Assembly (NCBI GenBank): GCA_021739805.1
Contig: JAIPBB010000081.1
Location: forward strand, 1 to 18,050
DNA from: Saprospiraceae bacterium
GTDB taxonomy: Bacteria > Bacteroidota > Bacteroidia > Bacteroidales > JAIPBB01
Reading direction: 5' to 3'
DNA: 18,050 bases
In this document: positions 7,481 to 15,211 of the stretch, piece by piece
Position numbering within the stretch: the first letter of the stretch is position 1
How the letters are laid out: the number at the start of each line of letters is the position of its first letter
Notes under the pieces: generated by a model
Seen by the model: the letters and a program-made list of their open reading frames with translations, nothing else
The model's database searches: none
What the model was told of the DNA's origin: nothing
Position numbers and translations under genes: made by a program

Positions 7481-8863
7481 TTATTTAGTTACAAAGATAT
7501 CAACTCTTCTATTAACATATTTATTTTTATCAGTAATATTTAATGGTTTTTCTTCACCTTCATACTTGATAATAAGTCTGTTTGCATCAATTCCATATTC
7601 ATTAACAAGAATATCTCTAATCATATCTACCCTACGTTTGCTAAGGTCAATATTATATTGATTTGATGCTAAACTACAAGTAGAGCCAATTAGTTCGTAT
7701 TTCATATTAGGATTGCGTTTTAGCATATTAGCAGCTATTGCAATTCTTTCATGGTTAAGAGGTGTAACATAAGTGCTGTTTAGACCAAAGAAAACAGAAT
7801 ATAATGCATTACCAACACCTAAACCGCCACCGCCACCGCCAGTAGCAGCCGCTCTTGCTATAGGATTATAATTAGGTTTGTCAGGATCGCAACAATTTGG
7901 AATTGCTCTTCCTTGAGCATCAACTAAAGAACCTTCAATTGTATTAGGTTCAACATCACGGTAATCAGGAACACTATCATTATCAGCATCAGGACCATTT
8001 TCTAAATTATATTGATTCATTAGAATAGCGACGTTGTTATTTAAGTTGTTTATTAGCATATTCAAAGAATCCATATTGTCGTTGGTTTTAGCCAGTTCTT
8101 CTTTAATTTCTTGTGTGTCATCTTTGTCGTCCCATTCCAAAGAGTTTTTATTATTGCCAAATTTGAATGTGACACCAATAGTTAGATAACCATACTTGTC
8201 AAGCTCAGAAAGGTGAACATAAAGTGCATCCATATTATCTCTTGGAGTACTTTTTATGGTAGTTTCTACAACAAGGTCAAGTCTGTCACTTAATTTAAAT
8301 TTAAGACCGGTTCCAATATTAGCAACTGATTCACGAACTCTTTTGTCTTTAGTAAGTCCATCATCCTTATATCCCATACTGTTAATATATAATCCACTAT
8401 CGAGACTTGATCTTATAGTTCTATAATGTGTCATACCTAAACCAACAATAAAATAATGATTTAACCATTTGTTTGGTTTATCAGGAAGTAATAAATTACT
8501 TGTGCTAACATGTATATTAATATTGTAATTTAATACTTCGGACTTAAAATATTCATTTTGTTTTTTTTCTTCAGATGCCAAATTACCTATAAGAAATTGA
8601 CCTTGAACAGCAAAATATCGGGTAATTTGTTTGTTTATTCCCACATGTCCACATAAACTTAACTCCGAACCTTTTCTACTACCCGGGAAAAATGTATTAT
8701 AACTTACATCGCCATAAAACTGCATTGTTCCTCCTTGCAAGGACAATGACCAAGTATCATATCTGTTTTGAGACTGTGAACTGGACTCTACTTCCTGAGC
8801 CGAAACTGTCTGAGAGACAACTATGAATGATAAACAAACAACAAATAGTTTTAATGTTTTCAT
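7481..8863 (-). CDS. Outer-membrane beta-barrel protein with C-terminal OmpA domain
   Basis: A 460-residue envelope protein. A signal peptide (residues 1-22, cleavage VSA|QE) leads into a barrel region of about 35-236 with alternating strands (LSLQGGTMQFYGDV, YGYLTIGVTFKFG). Next come a charged, possibly coiled-coil linker (245-290), a calcium-binding thrombospondin-3-like motif DADNDSVPDYRD (292-303), a six-Gly run (342-347), and an OmpA/MotB-type domain (355-460) with VFFGLNSTYVTP and LSKRRVDMIRDIL. In most OmpA domains a TD pair contributes the Asp that binds peptidoglycan; here the stretch reads GSTCSLASNQYN, so that Asp is missing, while the LSxRR arginines are kept. It probably links outer membrane and cell wall, possibly with altered binding. 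It is single-gene, with a strong promoter and its own terminator, and divergent from another OmpA-like lipoprotein gene. Confidence 0.88.
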   Translation of the reverse strand: MKTLKLFVVCLSFIVVSQTVSAQEVESSSQSQNRYDTWSLSLQGGTMQFYGDVSYNTFFPGSRKGSELSLCGHVGINKQITRYFAVQGQFLIGNLASEEKKQNEYFKSEVLNYNINIHVSTSNLLLPDKPNKWLNHYFIVGLGMTHYRTIRSSLDSGLYINSMGYKDDGLTKDKRVRESVANIGTGLKFKLSDRLDLVVETTIKSTPRDNMDALYVHLSELDKYGYLTIGVTFKFGNNKNSLEWDDKDDTQEIKEELAKTNDNMDSLNMLINNLNNNVAILMNQYNLENGPDADNDSVPDYRDVEPNTIEGSLVDAQGRAIPNCCDPDKPNYNPIARAAATGGGGGGLGVGNALYSVFFGLNSTYVTPLNHERIAIAANMLKRNPNMKYELIGSTCSLASNQYNIDLSKRRVDMIRDILVNEYGIDANRLIIKYEGEEKPLNITDKNKYVNRRVDIFVTK

Positions 8864-8913
8864 ATACTTAATGTTTTCAAATAATTAGTGTTTTTTAAAC
8901 AACTTTTAATTTA

Positions 8914-8944
8914 CAAATATAGATATTTTTATCAATTTGGCAAA
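8914..8944 (-). promoter_or_regulatory. Sigma-A promoter of the OmpA-family gene
   Basis: Minus strand: TTTG (8941-8944), 19 bases, TATATTTG (8914-8921). Both boxes and the spacing fit the Bacteroidota consensus exactly. The predicted leader is about 40-45 bases. Confidence 0.8.
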
Positions 8945-9245
8945 AATACGTAAAAAATAATCATAACGGGATAAAGATAAATTAAATATTTCAAAAAAAA
9001 TAAAAAAATCTTTTTTTGTTTCCTGAAATAAATAGATTTTATACACCTTGTAATATTTTCTGTAAATATGCAAATATTAAAATTACAGCATCTAAATTAA
9101 TAAATATTTTGATTTAACAATACTCTGAAAGAAATTTTTTTGAAAAAAGATTGTGAATTCAGTAAATAATTTTTATATATTTGGTTAAATATTAATATAA
9201 ACTGATTTTAGTTAAAATATTTTAGGTATTCTGAAATATGCTTTT

Positions 9246-9253
9246 TATATTTG
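9246..9253 (+). promoter_or_regulatory. Candidate -7 box of the TPR/OmpA-like lipoprotein gene
   Basis: TATATTTG is a full TAnnTTTG match, 36 bases before the first ATG. Upstream at the right distance there is only TTTTAGG (9220-9226), a weak -33. A second TATATTTG at 9176-9183 has TTG three bases too far away. Confidence 0.5.
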
Positions 9254-9288
9254 CAGTTAACTATATTTTAAAATTGATTGATTAATTA

Positions 9289-11037
9289 ATGAAAAATAGA
9301 CACAAAATTATGAAAAACGCTAGCCTAAAAATTGTACTTGCATTAATTGTTGCAACTGCATTTAATTCTGGATGTATCACTACCAAATTGCCTGATACAT
9401 TCGAAGTAACACCTAAAGTTCTTGAAACTCATGGAGGAAAAATTTCTGTTTCAGTAAAAGGAACAATCCCTGCAAAATCATTTCACAAAAAAGCTATTGT
9501 CGAAATCACACCTGTATTAAAATATGGTGGTACATCGGTAGCTCTTAAGTCAATAACACTTAAAGGTGAAAAAGCAGAGGGGGATGGAAAAGTCATTAAT
9601 TCTAAAACAGGAGGTGAAGTTACTTATAGTGATGTAATTGACTATAAACCTGAAATGAATGTGGCTGAACTATTTGTAACTGCAAAGGGAACAAAAGGAA
9701 AAAAACCTATAACTTTTAATGAATTCAAAATTGCAGATGGTGTGATTTATACTTCTACAAGAGTTGGAAAGGGTGAAAAAACTAAAATTGCTGAGCATGG
9801 ATATGAAAAAGTTACATTATTCTCAAAGGGTGGTGATATTTATTTTGCATACAATAAATCAGTTTTAAATTTAAGTTTAGAATTAAATAAGAAAAATAGT
9901 CCAAAACTTGATGAGCTAACAGAATTCCTTAGAAAAGGATGGGCTATAAAAAACATAAGTGTTAATGCATGGGCATCTCCCGAAGGTGAAGAATCACTTA
10001 ACCAGGAACTTTCTGATGAAAGAGCTAAAGCAGCTAAGGATTATCTTGTTTCTCTTTTCAAAAAACTAATTTCAGAGAGAAATTCAGTTTTAAAAATGAA
10101 AAAGCCAAGTGAAGAAATTCAGTTTGACCTTGTTGCCAAAGGCGAAGATTTTAATGGTTTTATGAAAGCATTAGATGCATCTCAAATTTCTGATAAAAAC
10201 ACAATTTCTAATGTAATTAATTCACAAGCTACAAAATCGCAACGTGAGCAGCAAATAAAAAACATGACTGTTATTTATTCTGAGATTGAAGAAATGCTTT
10301 CTGTTTTGAGAAGAGCCGAAATTAATGTTACTTGTTTTGAACCTAAAAGATCAGATGATAATATTGCAATGCTTTCTACAACTTATCCTGATTCTTTGAA
10401 TGTTAAAGAAATTCTCTATGCTGCTATTCTATCTAAAGATTTAAACACCCAATTGAAAATTTATAACTCAATTACTAAAATTTATCCACAAGAATGGAAA
10501 GGCTACAATAATGCTGCTGCTACAAATCTTCGTTTAGGTAATGTTGATGAAGCAGCAAAATTGCTTGATAAAGCAAATTCTTTGAAACCAAATAATGGCG
10601 TCATAGCAAATAATTTAGGAGTTATTGCCGCCTGGAATAAAGATTACGAAGCTGCAAAAACTTATTATGAAACAGCACAAGGACAAGGAGTTGATGTTAC
10701 TTACAATCTTGGAGTATTAATGATTCTTGATGGAAATTATGAAGGTGCAATTTCTTCACTTGGTGGAGGAAAAGATTGTGATTATAACTTAGCATTAGCA
10801 ACATTAATGAATAATAATCCATCTGATGCAGCTAAGATTTTAGATTGTGCACCTAAAACAGCGGAAGTATATTATCTTCTCGCAATTGTTGGAGCACGAA
10901 CAGGAAACACTGCACTTATGATTGAAAACCTTAAAAAAGCATGTGCTGAAGTTCCTGCTTATAAAGTTCAGGCTAAAGATGACAGAGAATTCTTAAAATA
11001 TTTCGATAACTCTGATTTTAAAGATGCTATTAAATAA
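9289..11037 (+). CDS. Outer-membrane lipoprotein with OmpA-like and TPR domains
   Basis: A 582-residue protein. The N-terminus is a lipoprotein signal ending in the lipobox FNSGC with Cys29 as lipidation site. Two starts are possible, ATG at 9289 and ATG at 9310 (residue 8); the second gives a more typical 21-residue signal. Residues about 36-150 are beta-rich (VSVKGTIPAKSFHKKA, VEITPVLKYGG). Residues about 175-255 resemble an OmpA-type fold (GGDIYFAYNKSVLN, then WASPEGEESLNQELSDERA). Residues about 365-560 carry TPR-like helical pairs (GYNNAAATNLRLGNVDEAAK, VTYNLGVLMILDGNYEGAI). Such lipoproteins probably sit on the periplasmic face of the outer membrane and bind partners through the TPRs. 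The exact function is unknown. It is divergent from the barrel/OmpA gene, which suggests a shared envelope role. A strong terminator follows. Confidence 0.82.
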   Translation: MKNRHKIMKNASLKIVLALIVATAFNSGCITTKLPDTFEVTPKVLETHGGKISVSVKGTIPAKSFHKKAIVEITPVLKYGGTSVALKSITLKGEKAEGDGKVINSKTGGEVTYSDVIDYKPEMNVAELFVTAKGTKGKKPITFNEFKIADGVIYTSTRVGKGEKTKIAEHGYEKVTLFSKGGDIYFAYNKSVLNLSLELNKKNSPKLDELTEFLRKGWAIKNISVNAWASPEGEESLNQELSDERAKAAKDYLVSLFKKLISERNSVLKMKKPSEEIQFDLVAKGEDFNGFMKALDASQISDKNTISNVINSQATKSQREQQIKNMTVIYSEIEEMLSVLRRAEINVTCFEPKRSDDNIAMLSTTYPDSLNVKEILYAAILSKDLNTQLKIYNSITKIYPQEWKGYNNAAATNLRLGNVDEAAKLLDKANSLKPNNGVIANNLGVIAAWNKDYEAAKTYYETAQGQGVDVTYNLGVLMILDGNYEGAISSLGGGKDCDYNLALATLMNNNPSDAAKILDCAPKTAEVYYLLAIVGARTGNTALMIENLKKACAEVPAYKVQAKDDREFLKYFDNSDFKDAIK

Positions 11038-11052
11038 GAATTAAGATATCTT

Positions 11053-11091
11053 AAAAAAAGCCCGAAAATGTAAGTTTTCGGGCTTTTTTTT
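11053..11091. terminator. Bidirectional rho-independent terminator
   Basis: Perfect arms GCCCGAAAA (11060-11068) and TTTTCGGGC (11075-11083) with a 6-base loop are flanked by an A-run (11053-11059) and a T-run (11084-11091). It therefore works in both directions between the converging lipoprotein and deoxynucleoside kinase genes. The T-run overlaps the kinase stop codon (11090-11092). Confidence 0.9.
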
Positions 11092-11722
11092 ACAATACTT
11101 TTTTATGTATTCCGGGCGAATATTCCTTGTTTATTAAATCAATTACTGAATTATAATCTTCAACACTATTTACAAAATCAATATTGTTGGTGTCAATTAT
11201 CAAAATTCTCATATTGTTTTGATGTTTGATATAATCCAAATACCCTTCCTGTATCTTAGCAAGATAATCATCTTTAATATTTTGTTCGTACAAACGACCA
11301 CGTTTTATAATATTACTTTTCAATTTATTAATGTCTAAATACAAATAAACAAGTAGCTCAGGTTGTGGTAAAGATGAGATAATAATATCAAACAGCTTGG
11401 AATATAGCAAATACTCGTCTTTTTGTAATGTCTTTCGTGAAAAAATCAATGATTTATTAATAAAGTAATCTGAAATTGTAAAAGATTTAAATAAGTCTTG
11501 GTCAGTTAGTTGGTCTTTGAGCTGTTGGTAACGCTCAGCAAGAAAAGACATTTCAAGAGGAAAAGCATATTTATCAGGTTCTTCATAAAATTTTGGCAAA
11601 AAAGAATTGTCTTCAAAATTTTCTAATATAAGTTTCGCATTAAATTGTTCGGCTATTTTTGTTGATAAAGAAGTTTTTCCGGCTCCAATATTTCCTTCAA
11701 TTGCTATATAATTATACTTCAT
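11090..11722 (-). CDS. Deoxynucleoside kinase (dNK/dGK family)
   Basis: At 210 residues this matches the deoxyribonucleoside kinase family, which phosphorylates deoxynucleosides for dNTP salvage in the cytoplasm. The P-loop GNIGAGKT (10-17), the substrate-site stretch EMSFLAERYQQL (57-68), SDYFINKSLIFS (84-95, the position of the family's DRS-like motif) and the arginine-containing lid KRGRLYEQNI (140-149) are all visible. Base specificity (dA/dG/dC) cannot be read off. It lies 28 bases after folK on the same strand and is probably co-transcribed with it. This folK-kinase pairing divergent from sppA is a familiar neighbourhood in Bacteroidota. The stop codon lies inside the T-run of the terminator. 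Confidence 0.9.
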   Translation of the reverse strand: MKYNYIAIEGNIGAGKTSLSTKIAEQFNAKLILENFEDNSFLPKFYEEPDKYAFPLEMSFLAERYQQLKDQLTDQDLFKSFTISDYFINKSLIFSRKTLQKDEYLLYSKLFDIIISSLPQPELLVYLYLDINKLKSNIIKRGRLYEQNIKDDYLAKIQEGYLDYIKHQNNMRILIIDTNNIDFVNSVEDYNSVIDLINKEYSPGIHKKVL

Positions 11723-11750
11723 TTGAGTTTTTAATTCTTTAATTATAAAT

Positions 11751-12239
11751 TCAATAATGTTTGTAAATCAAAGCTTCCAATTTATCCGGATTTATTTCTG
11801 TTAAATGTTTTATGGTTTTTTCAAAAACAGGATGAATAAAATCTGGTATTATTTCATTTAATGGTTTTAAAGTAAATTGTCTTTCATGCAAATGTGGATG
11901 TGGAATAGTAAGTTTTTTTGATTTTATCACCCAGTTGTCGTAAAACAAAATATCAATATCAATTATTCTGGAGTCATAGTGCTGAAGTTTTTTTCTTCCC
12001 ATTTGCTTTTCAATTGCTGCACTTTTGCGAAGAATTTCATTTGGAAGTAAATCAGTTTCAATAATTATTGCCTGATTGAGAAATTTTTCTTCAGTTTTAA
12101 AACCCCAGGCTTCAGTTTCGTAAATTGATGATTCGACAGAAATAATTCCAATCCTTTCAGTAATGAGCTTTTTAGTAGTACTCAAAACTAATTCTCTGTC
12201 TCCCAAATTTCCACCTAAAAGCAAATAAGCTTTTGCCAT
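11751..12239 (-). CDS. folK: 2-amino-4-hydroxy-6-hydroxymethyldihydropteridine pyrophosphokinase (HPPK)
   Basis: A 162-residue enzyme of folate synthesis. It transfers pyrophosphate from ATP to 6-hydroxymethyl-7,8-dihydropterin, giving the substrate of dihydropteroate synthase. Family hallmarks are the N-terminal LLLGGNLGDRE (6-16), the pterin-binding ETEAWGF (41-47), the Mg-binding Asp pair in RIIDIDILFYD (Asp94, Asp96), and the IPHPHLHERQFTLKPL signature (112-127). The length is normal. It starts with ATG and is the first gene of an apparent two-gene operon with the deoxynucleoside kinase. It is divergent from sppA, with 271 bases between the starts; I see no good TAnnTTTG promoter on its side. 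Confidence 0.95.
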   Translation of the reverse strand: MAKAYLLLGGNLGDRELVLSTTKKLITERIGIISVESSIYETEAWGFKTEEKFLNQAIIIETDLLPNEILRKSAAIEKQMGRKKLQHYDSRIIDIDILFYDNWVIKSKKLTIPHPHLHERQFTLKPLNEIIPDFIHPVFEKTIKHLTEINPDKLEALIYKHY

Positions 12240-12363
12240 AATAAATTAATTTACAGTCTTAATTTAGTTAGAATTATTAAAAGCTAATTTACTAATTAAT
12301 TTATTTTCTAAAATAGAAATCACAGAATGTTATTCACAAAACATTTATCTTTTTTTTATTCCT

Positions 12364-12390
12364 GTAACTTTTATTGCATCCCAGGCGTCT
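12364..12390 (+). promoter_or_regulatory. ECF-sigma-like promoter upstream of sppA
   Basis: GTAAC (12364-12368), a 17-base spacer and CGTCT (12386-12390) match the general -35 AAC / -10 CGTC pattern of ECF sigma factors. No sigma-A TAnnTTTG box is visible between folK and sppA in this direction. It lies about 120 bases before the sppA ATG. This rests on motif recognition only. Confidence 0.4.
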
Positions 12391-12430
12391 AGTTTCTGAA
12401 GATTTTATGTTAGAATAAAATTATTTGTGC

Positions 12431-12467
12431 AAAAAGTGAGGGGATTTATTTTTCTCTCACTTTTTTT
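12431..12467 (+). terminator. Terminator-like hairpin in the sppA leader
   Basis: Arms AAAAAGTGAG (12431-12440) and CTCACTTTTT (12456-12465) pair perfectly around a 15-base loop and end in seven T. It lies 44 bases before the sppA ATG with no gene between it and the divergent folK. It is therefore either an attenuator for sppA or the end of a short RNA starting near 12395. Confidence 0.55.
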
Positions 12468-12510
12468 AATGTAATTTCGTAACTAAATATTAACCCCAAA
12501 AAATATATTT

Positions 12511-14277
12511 ATGAGACAATTTTTTAAATTTATGTTCGCCTCTATGCTAGGCTTTTTCCTTACTTCTGTTATTGTTATCTTTTTATTTATGATGATTTTA
12601 GTTTCGGCTGCTTCATTCGCCGATAAAGAAGTTGTGCAGGTAAAAGAAAATAGTATCCTTGAATTAACATTTGATAAGCCAATTGTTGATAGAACAAAAA
12701 AACAGCCTTTCGAAGAATTTGGATTTGCCTTTGGTGAAGAAAAAGAACTAGGTTTAAATGGTATTATCGAAAATATTGCAAAAGCAAAAAACGATGACAA
12801 TATAAAGGGAATCTATATGAATACTTCAATATTGCCATCCAGACTTGCAACAATTGAAGAAATTCGAAATGCTTTACTAGATTTTAAAGAATCTGGAAAA
12901 TTCATTGTAAGTTATAGTGAAGTTTATACCCAAAGTGCTTATTATCTTGCATCTGTTTCTGATAAAATATATCTCAACCCCGAAGGATTTCTAGATTTTC
13001 GTGGCTTTGTAGGACAAGTTATGTTCATTAAAGGAACTCTTGAAAAACTCGATATTGAAATGCAGGTAATAAGGCATGGAGAATTCAAAAGTGCAATTGA
13101 GCCACTAATTTTAGATAAAATGAGTGAAGCCAACAAAGAACAAACTCTCACTTATCTTACTTCAATGTGGGAGCATATGTTGAAACAAATATCAAAAACC
13201 AGGAATATTTCAGTTCAGGAATTAAAAGAAATTGCTGATAGTATTAAAGTAAATATGCCCGAAAAATCAGTTGAATATAAGCTAATCGATAAACTTTTAT
13301 ATAAAGATGAATTAATAGCTGAATTGAAAGATCGTACAGAGATTAAAGAAAAGGATAAACTTAATTTTATTAAAATTGGGAAATATGCTAATGCACCGGC
13401 TTCTTTAGATAGAAAAAGAACTAAAAATAAAATAGCTGTTATCTATGCTGTTGGAGATATTGTTAGTGGGGAAGGTGATGATGAAACTATTGGTTCGGAG
13501 CGAATTTCAAAAGCAATTAGAGATGCTCGACAAGACAGCAGTATTAAGGCTATTGTTCTAAGAGTTAATTCGCCTGGTGGAAGCGGTCTTGCATCCGATG
13601 TGATTTTAAGAGAAATGGTTTTAGCTAAAGAAGTTAAACCTATTGTTGTTTCTATGGGTGACTATGCTGCATCTGGTGGGTATTATATTTCCTGTGCGGC
13701 AAACAAAATTTATGCTCAGGAAAATACTATCACGGGTTCAATTGGAGTTTTTGGAGTTTTACCAAATATGCAGGGATTCTTTAATAACAAACTGGGAATT
13801 ACTTTTGACGATGTGAAAACCAGTAAACATGCCGATTATGGTTCAGTTACAAGAGGTTTAGATTCCTATGAAGAAGGTTTGATTACAATGATGGTTGAAA
13901 GATTCTATCAATCTTTTATCGGACATGTTGCAAAAGGCAGAAATATGACTGTTGAACAAGTTGATGCAATTGGAAGTGGACGAGTATGGAGTGGAATTGA
14001 TGCAAAAAAAATCGGTTTGGTTGATGAATTTGGTGGTTTAAATGATGCAATCAAAAGTGCTGCTGAGCTTGCTAAACTTGAGAATTACAAAGTTGTCAAT
14101 TTACCTAAACAGGTCGATCCATTTGTGCAAATGATTAAAGCAATTAAAGGCAATACTCAAACTAAACTCATTAAAAATGAGTTAGGAGAAAATTATATTT
14201 ATTTTGAGTATTTGAAATCAATTTCTCAAATGGACGGAATTCAAGCGAGATTGCCTTATAATATTGAAATTAGGTAA
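12511..14277 (+). CDS. sppA: Signal peptide peptidase SppA, long (type 67K) form
   Basis: A 588-residue serine protease of family S49 that degrades cleaved signal peptides in the inner membrane. A single N-terminal membrane segment (about 12-35) anchors it, with the rest in the periplasm. It has the duplicated long form. The N-terminal half supplies the catalytic Lys193 in GEFKSAIEP, and the C-terminal half supplies the nucleophile Ser388 in DYAASGGYY. The LRVNSPGGSG (350-359) and TGSIGVFG (408-415) oxyanion/core motifs are also present, as in E. coli SppA. Length and motifs are standard. It is divergent from folK; its upstream region has an ECF-like promoter and a terminator-like hairpin, which suggests control by envelope stress (inference). 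Confidence 0.96.
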   Translation: MRQFFKFMFASMLGFFLTSVIVIFLFMMILVSAASFADKEVVQVKENSILELTFDKPIVDRTKKQPFEEFGFAFGEEKELGLNGIIENIAKAKNDDNIKGIYMNTSILPSRLATIEEIRNALLDFKESGKFIVSYSEVYTQSAYYLASVSDKIYLNPEGFLDFRGFVGQVMFIKGTLEKLDIEMQVIRHGEFKSAIEPLILDKMSEANKEQTLTYLTSMWEHMLKQISKTRNISVQELKEIADSIKVNMPEKSVEYKLIDKLLYKDELIAELKDRTEIKEKDKLNFIKIGKYANAPASLDRKRTKNKIAVIYAVGDIVSGEGDDETIGSERISKAIRDARQDSSIKAIVLRVNSPGGSGLASDVILREMVLAKEVKPIVVSMGDYAASGGYYISCAANKIYAQENTITGSIGVFGVLPNMQGFFNNKLGITFDDVKTSKHADYGSVTRGLDSYEEGLITMMVERFYQSFIGHVAKGRNMTVEQVDAIGSGRVWSGIDAKKIGLVDEFGGLNDAIKSAAELAKLENYKVVNLPKQVDPFVQMIKAIKGNTQTKLIKNELGENYIYFEYLKSISQMDGIQARLPYNIEIR

Positions 14278-14293
14278 TTGTAATGAAATTCTG

Positions 14294-14416
14294 CTAAAAC
14301 CTAAATCCAAGAGTTAGATTTGCTGATGGTTTAAATCCATTATTAAAAATATCACAACGATTTATATTATAGATTTTCCAACTTTTAGATGAAATTCTTG
14401 CATGATTGTAGAGAAT
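14294..14416 (-). pseudogene. Possible remnant of an outer-membrane protein C-terminus
   Basis: On the minus strand a 40-codon open stretch with no start codon ends in NGFKPSANLTLGFRF followed by TAG. That is the look of the last beta-strand of an outer-membrane barrel (alternating pattern, terminal Phe). Upstream the frame hits TGA, and other frames carry unconnected open stretches, for example 81 codons without ATG at 14385-14630. This fits a broken gene, possibly the PorP/SprF-type partner usually found next to T9SS type B proteins. The evidence is one short C-terminal motif, so confidence is low. Confidence 0.3.
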
Positions 14417-14613
14417 TCAAAAATTCCAGTAAAGCTTGTTTTATTATTTTAAAAAAACTTTCATAATTTATATGGTCTTTCGAAACCAATAATTGAATTG
14501 CACCAAATCGGAGTTTGTTTTTGTAAACTTTTTGAACTGAATACTGGGCACAAATTTTTAATGTGAAAAAACTATTAGCAATAGGGTTATAATAATCTTT
14601 TTTATTTAATATC

Positions 14614-14734
14614 TTATACCAATTGTTAATTCAAAATAGTCCAAAGGACATTTTGAATTTTACAATGGTTAATGCCGTGTGAAACAATATTTAATATTAG
14701 ATTTGGACTGTTAATTAATTCACATCGGTATTAA
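14614..14734. mobile_element. MITE-like element with imperfect terminal inverted repeats
   Basis: A 121-base segment whose two ends are imperfect inverted copies about 32-33 bases long. The left end begins TTATACCAATTGTTAATT and ends AGTCCAAA (14614-14645). The right end, read on the minus strand, begins TTAATACCGATGTGAATT and ends AGTCCAAA (14734 down to 14702). Inside are a further direct copy of the end motif (TTAATGCCGTGTGAA, 14669-14683) and a strong hairpin (14628-14659: AATTCAAAAT, GTCC/GGAC, ATTTTGAATT). There is no coding capacity and I could not define a target duplication. Confidence 0.4.
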
Positions 14735-15211
14735 TTGAAATTTATATCCAAAACCTTAAAATTCAAGATTATAATCGTTTACTGAAACTTCATCTGCACA
14801 AATACACGATTGGATAAAAGAACACCATACTGACTTGCCACAATTCAGTTCCAGTACTGCGTATAACTTTGTAATGTTTGTACGAAAAAAGTATAACATT
14901 CTGTTTATTTCCACTTTCAGGACAAAAGAAATTCCTAAATGATTCTCTAGGGAATATTTTCCCTGGTTTATTAAAACAATTACTTGTTCATTCGAGGCAG
15001 TGGTTGCAATGAAACTGCCTGATATGTATAAGAATAAACACAGCAGCAACGAAGCCTGGTTTTATTCGAATTTGCTTTCACATTTGCTAAAAAACAAATT
15101 TACTAATCATGATAAATTAGTGATGAATGTTGCCGGTTGTGGCAAATCAACTATCATTAAAACATCCGAACTTATATATAACTACAAACATATTCCATTA
15201 ACAAAATATTC
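14735..15211. other. Gene-poor stretch next to the T9SS surface protein
   Basis: About 480 bases without a convincing gene. On the minus strand 14756-15049 is open for 97 codons but can only begin with TTG; its first residues resemble a signal peptide (LFLYISGSFIATT) and the remainder matches nothing I recognise. Another minus frame is open for about 60 codons around 14800-14990 with no start. On the plus strand 15000-15260 is open but overlaps the end of the surface-protein gene. Several broken frames together look more like decay than a working gene. Confidence 0.4.

Larger units (their letters stand above)
8864..9288. other. 425-base divergent intergenic region
   Basis: This region holds the promoters of the two divergent envelope genes. 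Between about 8945 and 9175 it is extremely AT-rich, with A- and T-tracts around 8993-9020 and a weak inverted pair (ATTTCA... / ...TGAAAT, about 8987-9030). I see no ORF or RNA gene. The A-tracts could bend DNA or serve as upstream promoter elements; this is inference. Confidence 0.5.

Noticed and set aside
9176..9183. Second TATATTTG box before the lipoprotein gene as main promoter
   Set aside because: It lies farther from the gene and its upstream TTG is about 22 bases away, so it is less likely than 9246-9253.
14756..15049. Minus-strand 97-codon frame with a signal-peptide-like start
   Set aside because: Only a TTG start is available, the body matches no family I know, and neighbouring frames are equally broken; treated as decayed sequence.
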